In this document: positions 13,292-18,569 of the stretch, piece by piece
Layout of the letters: each line of letters starts with the position of its first letter
Numbering within the stretch: the stretch's first letter is position 1
NCBI GenBank assembly: GCA_007571095.1
Contig: RKSB01000024.1
Location: 1 to 18,569 of the forward strand
Origin: K189A clade bacterium
Lineage (GTDB): Bacteria > Pseudomonadota > Gammaproteobacteria > Pseudomonadales > Azotimanducaceae
Direction of reading: 5' to 3'
DNA length: 18,569 nucleotides
Made by a program: the position numbers and the translations under genes
Notes under the pieces: model-generated
What the model was told of the DNA's origin: nothing
The model's input: the letters and a program-made list of their open reading frames with translations, nothing else
Databases searched by the model: none

Positions 13292-13662
13292 CAACAGGCT
13301 GCAGAAAAAACTCTGAACTTCGCTTCTTGACTTCCTCTGGTTTCGGAGGAATTTTCACCCTCGGCAGTCGGTATTCTTTTGCAGCCGGAAGCTCCATGAT
13401 GTTTATTCCGGCCTTCGATGCCAGCCTCTCCGCTCTGATCGCCGAAAAGTGCGTTTGGGGTATCGGCGGGTTTTACAACGAAGGCTTTATTCAGGCTTCC
13501 CTGTTCAACTGACCAAAAGCCTGCCGGATTGAGGAAATCAATACTCCGCATGGCCTGCTTCTGAAGAGGAAATAGAACAAGAGTCAATGCCAGCCAGGAA
13601 AGGGGGCCAGCCAGAAAAAGGGGGTTCTAACAGCCTGTTAAAGGCTCGCCCGCCGGCAGGTG
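13276..13662. other. Gene-free 387-base stretch with inverted ends, possible decayed mobile element
   Basis: No recognisable gene or conserved domain lies here. Near the left end is TTTCAACAGGCTG (13289-13301), and near the right end, on the opposite strand, is TTTAACAGGCTG (13630-13641), so the interior of about 350 bases is bounded by short inverted repeats. Close to the right end, GCCAGCCAG occurs twice (13589-13598 and 13606-13614). Open frames on both strands are short and unrecognised. The AACAGGCTG motif also occurs at 18321-18329 between hcp and tssE. This could be a small non-autonomous element that cut off the end of the DUF3540-like gene, or chance. On the rpsI side, AGCCT-TTAAC-AGGCT also makes a weak hairpin after rpsI. 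Confidence 0.4.
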
Positions 13663-14049
13663 TCAACGCTTGCTGTATTGCGAACCCTTGCGAGCCTTGT
13701 GAAGGCCGACTTTTTTGCGCTCAACTGTTCTGGCATCCCGAGTAATAAAACCGGCCGGCCTGAGCTGGTCTCGGTAACTCGCATCCATCGCCACCAAAGC
13801 ACGGGCGATGCCGTGTCGAATGGCACCCGCCTGGCCCGAACTGCCTCCACCCCGAACGCTGGCATGAATGTCAACATCAGTCAAGGCAAGCAATTCCAGA
13901 ACCTGGTGCACGATCATACGCGCAGTCTCTCTGCTGAAGTACTCATTCAGCGGCTGCCTGTTGATGGTTATCTGGCCGTCTCCCTTCTTGATAAAGACTC
14001 GCGCAACGGAAGTCTTTCTTCGTCCAGTGCCGTAGCAGAGATAACTCAT
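13663..14049 (-). CDS. rpsI: 30S ribosomal protein S9
   Basis: S9 sits in the head of the small ribosomal subunit, with its C-terminal tail reaching the P-site tRNA. The product of 128 residues has the full family pattern: [16 protein letters not shown] (about 6-21), YFSRETARM, the [20 protein letters not shown] block, [20 protein letters not shown], and the diagnostic SKR end. It is normal in length and complete, so it is likely functional. The start is ATG 14047-14049, with only a weak GAG upstream, 20 bases after rplM. The rplM-rpsI pair is the usual order in bacteria; in gammaproteobacteria it is often followed by other housekeeping genes such as petABC or sspA, which are absent here. Confidence 0.99.
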   Translation of the reverse strand: MSYLCYGTGRRKTSVARVFIKKGDGQITINRQPLNEYFSRETARMIVHQVLELLALTDVDIHASVRGGGSSGQAGAIRHGIARALVAMDASYRDQLRPAGFITRDARTVERKKVGLHKARKGSQYSKR

Positions 14050-14069
14050 ACGAAATCGCTCGGGTAAAT

Positions 14070-14498
14070 TCAGACAACAAGCGGCTGCGGGTTCTGGGCT
14101 TCATGCGGATGCTCTACGCCGGCATAAACCTTCAGCTTTCGGTAGACCGCCCTGCCCAGACGATTGCGCGGCAACATGCCTTTGACTGCCTGGGCAATCA
14201 GCCTGTTCGGGTTTTGCTGCAACACTTCTTCCAGGGAACTGGACTTAATGCCGCCAGGGTAGCCCGAGTGGCGGTAATAAAGCTTTTGTCTGGCCTTGTT
14301 GCCTGTAACAATTATCTTGTCGGCGTTTATCACGACTATGTAGTCGCCGGCATCCACATGAGGGCTGTACTCAGGCTTGTGCTTGCCCCTGAGGTAATGG
14401 GCGACTCGAGTAGCCAGCCGACCCAGCGTCTGCGAATCGGCATTCACCAGATACCATCGCCGCTCTATGTCTTCGGACTTTATACTTGGCGTTCTCAC
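14070..14498 (-). CDS. rplM: 50S ribosomal protein L13
   Basis: L13 is an early-binding large-subunit protein. Family features are [52 protein letters not shown], and [20 protein letters not shown] followed by VYAG. The open frame extends 18 codons further to a TTG, but I chose the GTG at 14498. It gives 142 residues, the same as the Escherichia coli protein, and the N-terminus then lines up. The longer frame would also begin in or next to the promoter's -10. No strong Shine-Dalgarno is visible. It is followed by rpsI after 20 bases. It lies 93 bases after tssG on the same strand, with its own promoter, so it does not depend on T6SS transcription but may receive read-through. Confidence 0.98.
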   Translation of the reverse strand: MRTPSIKSEDIERRWYLVNADSQTLGRLATRVAHYLRGKHKPEYSPHVDAGDYIVVINADKIIVTGNKARQKLYYRHSGYPGGIKSSSLEEVLQQNPNRLIAQAVKGMLPRNRLGRAVYRKLKVYAGVEHPHEAQNPQPLVV

Positions 14499-14543
14499 CG
14501 CTGAAAGGCAACCGTGTAATAAATAAAAAGTACAGGACGCAAA

Positions 14544-14572
14544 AGGATACAAATCCAGCCGGCGGAAGTCAA
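14544..14572 (-). promoter_or_regulatory. Sigma70 promoter of rplM-rpsI
   Basis: On the minus strand the -35 is TTGACT (14567-14572), the spacer is 17 bases, and the -10 is TATCCT (14544-14549), close to consensus. It lies entirely within the gap between tssG and rplM, with a leader of about 40 bases. It is of higher quality than the T6SS promoters, as expected for ribosomal genes. Confidence 0.75.
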
Positions 14573-14591
14573 CGGCTGAGCTTTGCCCGCC

Positions 14592-15968
14592 TCATTTGAT
14601 AAAAGGAATAAATATGGGTTTGAGGGGTTTTCCCAGTACCGCCAGGGCACCCAGAGTTGCCGTACCGTCAAGCGTTGCCGAAGGCGTGTTGTCCGGATTC
14701 AAGAGCAAGAATATACTCGGTTGGGGTGAAGGAGAGCCTATATAAGAGGATGCCAGCAGGCGAAGCGAGTTGCGCCTGTGTAAATCACTGGCCCACTTTT
14801 GTGCCTGCGGGTCTGAGCCGCCTTCGATGACGATCTCTATGCCGGCTTCTGCCTGATTGCACTTGGTGCCCAGCAGCATGTGCAGCCTTCCTCCCACTCT
14901 GGTTGGCCTGGCGATGGGCACCTCGGCACCGGTGAATTCCTTGACCTGAGTGGGTAAGCCGGTAAAAGCCTGAAAGAGAGATTCCAGTCCTCTGGCTGAA
15001 ACTGGACCCAGATACATGCTGGCAAGACCGACTGCACCCTCGGGCGTGTCGTCTTTTCGTTCGGTGCTGAGTTTGCCTTCAGGGTAAGCGGTCAAGGGGG
15101 TGGAGTAACCGACCAGCTTGCCCACCAGTCCCAGGGATTTGGCCTGACCACCAGTCGCCAGGGCGAAGGCTGCGTTGGTTCTGGATTGAGCGGTTTCCAG
15201 CACATGCATAAAGCGGTCGCCGAAACCGTCAAGCCAGCTCGCTATCGCACCCCCTCTCCGCTTGTCCGCCATTATTCGAGCTATGTCAGAGGGCGGTAAA
15301 GGCGATCCCGGTGCGGCAATGCCGGGTGCATTCAGGATCAGTTCAATGCCGTCCGAGTCAACTGCAACATCGTGAATTTCGGAAGGCACAAAACTCAACG
15401 AGGGTTCAGAACGATAGACGATGCGGCGGGCGTCTCGAGTCGCCCTTTTCAACAACCATCTGAGAACCGCAACTGCCGGCCAGATGCTCCACCTGCTCGG
15501 ATCCAGAATGATCTCCTGGGCAAGTGGATGGCTAATGTCAACAGGTCTTGGCCTGGCTACCGGCCTGGGTACAAAAGGTTCAGGATCGACCTCCGCGGTG
15601 TCATCAAAAGCACTTGCGTCTGACCGAAAGCCTCTTGACTCAAGCGATTCGTCTTCTGTCGAAGCCGCCAGAGTGTTCGGGTCAACAGGGGTGTCGGCAG
15701 CCTCACTCAGCAGCTGCTCTTCGTTATGCTGGATGTCCTCTTTCGATGACTCGGCCGGTGCTGCTTCGGCGAGTTCGGGCGAAGAGTCACCCGCTGAATT
15801 TGATACGGAGGCCTCAAAAGCCTGCCCTGATTCGTCGGCAGTATTCTCAGCGGATGGAGTGGCGGCAGTTGTTGGGTCTTCAGCACTGTCGCCCGAGTCG
15901 CCGGACTCGAGAACGCCTGATCGATTTGCCTGAACTTCAGAGGCAGTGCTCGAATTTTCCTCCGCCAT
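14592..15968 (-). CDS. tssG: T6SS baseplate protein TssG with long acidic N-terminal extension
   Basis: TssG forms the baseplate wedge with TssF and TssE. The family part begins near residue 158: SRWSIWPAVAVLRWLLKRA, then YRSEPSLSFVPSEI, GSPLPPSDIARIM and the Phe-Gly-Asp-Arg-Phe region (about 248-252), matching the usual Leu-Pro and Phe-Asp/His-Arg blocks. Before it lie about 130 residues rich in Glu, Asp, Ser and Ala, almost without aromatic or basic residues, then a Pro-rich stretch PEPFVPRPVARPRPV (129-143). The total of 458 residues compares with roughly 330-350 in the usual TssG. The extension is in frame, without stops, from ATG 15968, and no ribosome site marks a later start. It may be a disordered binding arm. 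The gene is 69 bases after tssF. Confidence 0.92.
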   Translation of the reverse strand: MAEENSSTASEVQANRSGVLESGDSGDSAEDPTTAATPSAENTADESGQAFEASVSNSAGDSSPELAEAAPAESSKEDIQHNEEQLLSEAADTPVDPNTLAASTEDESLESRGFRSDASAFDDTAEVDPEPFVPRPVARPRPVDISHPLAQEIILDPSRWSIWPAVAVLRWLLKRATRDARRIVYRSEPSLSFVPSEIHDVAVDSDGIELILNAPGIAAPGSPLPPSDIARIMADKRRGGAIASWLDGFGDRFMHVLETAQSRTNAAFALATGGQAKSLGLVGKLVGYSTPLTAYPEGKLSTERKDDTPEGAVGLASMYLGPVSARGLESLFQAFTGLPTQVKEFTGAEVPIARPTRVGGRLHMLLGTKCNQAEAGIEIVIEGGSDPQAQKWASDLHRRNSLRLLASSYIGSPSPQPSIFLLLNPDNTPSATLDGTATLGALAVLGKPLKPIFIPFIK

Positions 15969-16000
15969 CTTTATTTACACTCAGGATTTGCACTCAAGCC

Positions 16001-16018
16001 ATTCGGCGAACACCGAAT
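16001..16018 (-). other. Small hairpin between tssF and tssG
   Basis: ATTCGG, six bases, CCGAAT is a perfect six-base inverted repeat in the 69-base gap between tssF and tssG. In the mRNA it could slow decay or dampen read-through. There is no T-run, so a terminator is unlikely. Confidence 0.3.
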
Positions 16019-16037
16019 ATCGAAAATCATCATACAA

Positions 16038-17666
16038 CTAGGCCGACCGAACAATCGTCTCCACAACCTGATTCAAGCCTCTCTGGCTGTCAAACAATTC
16101 TCCCAGAACACGTCTCATGATCGCCTGACTGGTGGTTTTGTACCTCCGTTGATCAAAGGATATGATGACGGCAAGTCCATTTCTGGGTTGGCCGTTTCGC
16201 ACAACCGCAACGGATCGTAAACCGATGGACCTTATGCCGTTGACCCAGCCGGATCGTTCGGATGCCGGAAATCTTCGAAGATAGTCATGCAGAACATTGG
16301 CACCGTCGGAGCCAGTGAAACTGTTCATGCTGCTGTTCATATAACCAACCAGAACTTCCATCGCCTGAGCAGAGGGCATGCCCTGATAATAAGGAGTGGG
16401 CGGAGTGGCCAGTACCGGCTTCCAGCCCGGAAATCCGCCGTCAACAGATTCCAGTACAGTACCTATCACAGCCCGCTTGGCAAGGTCCCTGTTACTGGCC
16501 AGAACGCCGGGTGCTGCCAGGTATCTCTGGTAACCCAGAGTACGGTAATCCAGGCCCTGAAAGTACATCAACACTTCGCCGCCAAGGCTGGAGGCGATGC
16601 GCCTCAGCCCCCAGCGAACCGGCGTGCCTCGAAGCTTGCCGAAGGCGACAATGGGATCGATTCGAATCGGCTTGTTATTGCTTTCATACAGATCAACCGA
16701 CTCAACCGAATGACACTCGACCGTTCGATAGCGCAGAGCGTCGACATGCACTCGAAACTCCAGCTTTCGGCCATCTATGTCAAAGGGTGTTGCGGGAGTG
16801 GGCCAAAGATTGACCGCCGGAATCTTGTTTACAGAAATCATGTCTGGCGGCAACCGAGGAGGCAACGAAAGCGACTCTCCGAAGCGAAACAGTATTTCAG
16901 AGCCGGATTGCAGAGGCACTCCGCTGATCGTAACAAAGCGAAATTTCTCGGGAAACACCATGAACTCGGTTACCAGACGAACTGCCTTGTGGGCACTCGG
17001 GCGTGCCGGAAGGGCGGCTTCGTCCAGGCCAAAACCCCTCACTCGCAAGTTAGAGCGCTCCACTCTTCGTGCCACACCCTTGCCACGAGGAGGAATAATC
17101 TCAATAGCCATCAGCTTTTCGTCTATCGCATCCATGAGGACGGCGGAGGTCAACTCGTCATTGCCCAGACAAAAGGTTAGCTGTGACGGCGGATCACCCT
17201 GAATAGTAATGCCTATTCCATCCGGTGCGTTGCCCGAAGGCTCAAGACGTCTCAGCTTGAGGGTGATGGGTGCCAGCATGATCGACATGGTGGCACTGAA
17301 ACAAACCAGCGGCTGGCCAGCGAGCATATAGTCAAAACGCGCCCCCCTGGGAACCACTTCAGATTCTCGGCCGCTTTTGAGTTCAAGCAAAGCCATTGAG
17401 GGTATGGGCTCAACCAGAGACGGGGCAAGAATAGACAGGGCCGCCAGAGGAAGCTCGGTCGATGTGCTTTCGATCATCATGCGCAACCGAGCGGCCAGAA
17501 AGGCCGCACTCTCGACGACTCGCTCTACCTGGCCATCCCGAGAACGACGCGGGCCTATGTCCAGACGACCGGCGATATCCGGGTAAGCCCTCGCCATATC
17601 ACGGCCATGCACCCTGAGGGCTTCGAGCTCAGCTATATAAGCGTCAAGTAAATTGCTGTCAATCAT
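16038..17666 (-). CDS. tssF: T6SS baseplate protein TssF
   Basis: TssF is the large wedge protein of the baseplate. The N-terminus is diagnostic: LLDAYIAELEALRVHGRDMA then YPDIAGRL (about 5-33), followed by QVERVVESAAFLAARLRMMI (about 46-65), matching the family's Tyr-x-x-Glu-Leu, Tyr-Pro-x-Ile-Ala and Val-Glu-Arg-Leu patterns. Later, YLRRFPASERSGWVNGIRSI and RNGLAVIISFDQRRY fit the C-terminal region. At 542 residues it is a little shorter than the usual 580-630. The ATG at 17666 gives the normal start, but no strong Shine-Dalgarno is present. It is 90 bases after tssE; that gap carries three GACTC/GAGTC units (17702-17720) that could fold, and nothing else. Confidence 0.95.
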   Translation of the reverse strand: MIDSNLLDAYIAELEALRVHGRDMARAYPDIAGRLDIGPRRSRDGQVERVVESAAFLAARLRMMIESTSTELPLAALSILAPSLVEPIPSMALLELKSGRESEVVPRGARFDYMLAGQPLVCFSATMSIMLAPITLKLRRLEPSGNAPDGIGITIQGDPPSQLTFCLGNDELTSAVLMDAIDEKLMAIEIIPPRGKGVARRVERSNLRVRGFGLDEAALPARPSAHKAVRLVTEFMVFPEKFRFVTISGVPLQSGSEILFRFGESLSLPPRLPPDMISVNKIPAVNLWPTPATPFDIDGRKLEFRVHVDALRYRTVECHSVESVDLYESNNKPIRIDPIVAFGKLRGTPVRWGLRRIASSLGGEVLMYFQGLDYRTLGYQRYLAAPGVLASNRDLAKRAVIGTVLESVDGGFPGWKPVLATPPTPYYQGMPSAQAMEVLVGYMNSSMNSFTGSDGANVLHDYLRRFPASERSGWVNGIRSIGLRSVAVVRNGQPRNGLAVIISFDQRRYKTTSQAIMRRVLGELFDSQRGLNQVVETIVRSA

Positions 17667-17756
17667 GCTCTAAGTGAATGCTCGCCCTGAGCGGACAGCG
17701 AGACTCCAGACTCAAGAGTCGTCAAGGTATATGGCACTCTTTGGCCAGCTGATTCT

Positions 17757-18194
17757 CTAGTCTTCTTTGATGACAGCAGTCTGCCCATCCTTGCCGCCGA
17801 TAACCGCAACCTCTGCACCCAGCCCACCGCCTCGGCGAGGCGTTATGATGCGAAGGGTCACAGAATCATCCTCTTCATCGACGACAGATCCCGTCAGTTG
17901 AAAGGAAAAATCCTTGGCTCCGGCCACTGGAATCACCTGAACATCTTCCAGCCGAGGTTCAAACTGCACCAAAAGATCGCGCATGTGTTCGGCCAGTTGT
18001 TTGCGATCATTGTCAACCTGCGGAGAAAGCCCGGTAATCGACCCTGGCAGACCCCAGCTTAAAACGCCGGGGGCATTTCCCGAAATGGCCCGGCGGGCAC
18101 CCAGAATGTCGGATATGTCGCGAGCCAGATCAAACATATCCGAATCCTCGCCCGACTCAAACCGATCAAAAAGCTGCCCTTTCACTCCCGCCAA
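17757..18194 (-). CDS. tssE: T6SS baseplate protein TssE (gp25-like)
   Basis: TssE is the small gp25-like baseplate protein that helps start sheath growth. The protein has LFDRFES near the start, then DLARDISDILGARRAISG (about 22-39), LSWGLPGSITGLS (about 45-57) and FEPRLEDVQVIPV, which correspond to the conserved Arg-Asp-Leu-x-x-Leu-Leu-x-x-Arg, Tyr-Gly-Leu-Pro-Asp and Glu-Pro-Arg-Leu motifs. The Glu-Pro-Arg-Leu part is the functionally important gp25 signature and is intact. The Tyr and Asp of the Gly-Leu-Pro motif are changed to Trp and Gly. The length is 145 residues, normal. The start is uncertain: TTG 18194 opens the frame and GTG follows three codons later; neither has a clear ribosome site. 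It is the first T6SS gene after the gap behind hcp. Confidence 0.9.
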   Translation of the reverse strand: MAGVKGQLFDRFESGEDSDMFDLARDISDILGARRAISGNAPGVLSWGLPGSITGLSPQVDNDRKQLAEHMRDLLVQFEPRLEDVQVIPVAGAKDFSFQLTGSVVDEEDDSVTLRIITPRRGGGLGAEVAVIGGKDGQTAVIKED

Positions 18195-18471
18195 CCAACA
18201 AAGGAAGAGGCATTAGAAAAGAAAAGGAAAAAGGGAAGCCAATAGGACAGAACCCAACAAAAGCAACAATACTTTTTCAACGGTATCTAATATCAACGCC
18301 TTTACACCCTTTAACTACTACAGCCTGTTGCTCACCCTCTCAGATGCTACACCCTTTATTGACAGGTGCCCGCCTCAGAACTCAACTTACAATAATTACT
18401 CCGTGCTGATTCTACTCGCTCTCTCGTTCGAATAAAAGAGTGCGGGCGAACTATTGTGCAGTAAGCAAAAG
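18195..18471. other. Gap between hcp and tssE, presumed tssEFG control region
   Basis: No gene is seen in these 277 AT-rich bases. ACACCCTTTA occurs twice, at about 18303-18312 and 18348-18357. AACAGGCTG on the minus strand (18321-18329) repeats the motif at the ends of the gene-free stretch near rpsI. The promoter of tssE should be here, but no pair matching the tssB and clpV layout was found. No clear terminator follows hcp, so read-through from hcp into tssE is possible. Confidence 0.6.
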
Positions 18472-18569
18472 TTAGACAGTGGTGGACTGGTTGACGGTCG
18501 ACCAGGAACCCTGGACCGATCCTGCTTCCACGCCATCGACATGCTTCTTGTAATCCCATTGAATGTCGC
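18472..18569 (-). CDS. hcp: Hcp-like T6SS tube protein, C-terminal fragment at the window edge
   Basis: The last 31 codons and TAA stop of a gene cut by the window edge. The residues read DIQWDYKKHVDGVEAGSV, then QGSWSTVNQSTTV. This Trp-Asp-Tyr start, a Gly-containing linker and a Gly-x-Trp-Ser-x-x-x-Asn end match the C-termini of one group of Hcp proteins. Hcp forms the hexameric tube that is ejected and can carry effectors. The location next to tssE on the same strand supports the call. A longer open frame in another phase (18356-18559) is only a shadow of it. The fragment is short, so another secreted Hcp-like protein remains possible. Confidence 0.65.
   Translation of the reverse strand, partial: DIQWDYKKHVDGVEAGSVQGSWSTVNQSTTV

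Noticed and set aside
13291..13587. Minus-strand open frame between rpsI and the DUF3540-like gene
   Set aside because: No known domain and no ribosome site, and its end coincides with the inverted-repeat end. Treated as non-coding.
16287..17180. 297-codon plus-strand open frame opposite tssF
   Set aside because: Antisense to a clear TssF; no recognisable domain and no start signals.
18356..18559. 67-codon minus-strand open frame near the right edge
   Set aside because: It is out of phase with the Hcp-like C-terminus, which gives the recognisable protein.

Overview
The window is most of a type VI secretion system (T6SS) cluster from a Gram-negative bacterium. TssJ has a classical lipobox, and the 142-codon L13 and 128-residue S9 proteins look proteobacterial, probably gammaproteobacterial. 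The species cannot be named from this sequence. Coding DNA is moderately GC-rich, while the regulatory gaps are clearly AT-richer. Almost everything lies on the minus strand, so the genes read from the right end of the window to the left.

Layout from right to left: the last codons of an Hcp-like gene (18472 to the window edge); a 277-base gap; baseplate genes tssE, tssF and tssG; ribosomal genes rplM and rpsI with their own sigma70-type promoter; a 387-base stretch with no gene and decayed-looking ends; a plus-strand DUF3540-like T6SS accessory gene; a 342-base divergent control region with a 79-base tandem duplication; sheath genes tssB and tssC; a convergent plus-strand gene related to the IS607 serine recombinase but lacking its catalytic residues; a 294-base divergent control region with a 51-base tandem duplication; then an operon of tssH (clpV), tssJ, tssK, tssL, tssM and tssA.

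TssE, TssF and TssG form the baseplate with TssK. TssJ, TssL and TssM form the envelope complex. TssB and TssC form the contractile sheath, with Hcp as the inner tube. TssA coordinates assembly, and ClpV recycles contracted sheath. VgrG, PAAR, effector and immunity genes are not in the window.

The most unusual content is regulatory. Promoters with the same layout (TTGCNN, 17-base spacer, TANNNT, with TGTTTTA across the spacer end) precede tssB twice, because of the 79-base duplication, and clpV once. Just upstream of the clpV promoter, two 51-base repeats each carry two inverted repeats. Next to them is the recombinase-derived protein, which keeps a helix-turn-helix but has lost the catalytic serine, the distal arginines and the C-terminal part. 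I infer a domesticated transposase-derived regulator of the T6SS. Other oddities are a ClpV without its middle coiled-coil domain, a TssM without a P-loop, a TssG with a long acidic N-terminal extension, and essential ribosomal genes placed inside a secretion cluster.
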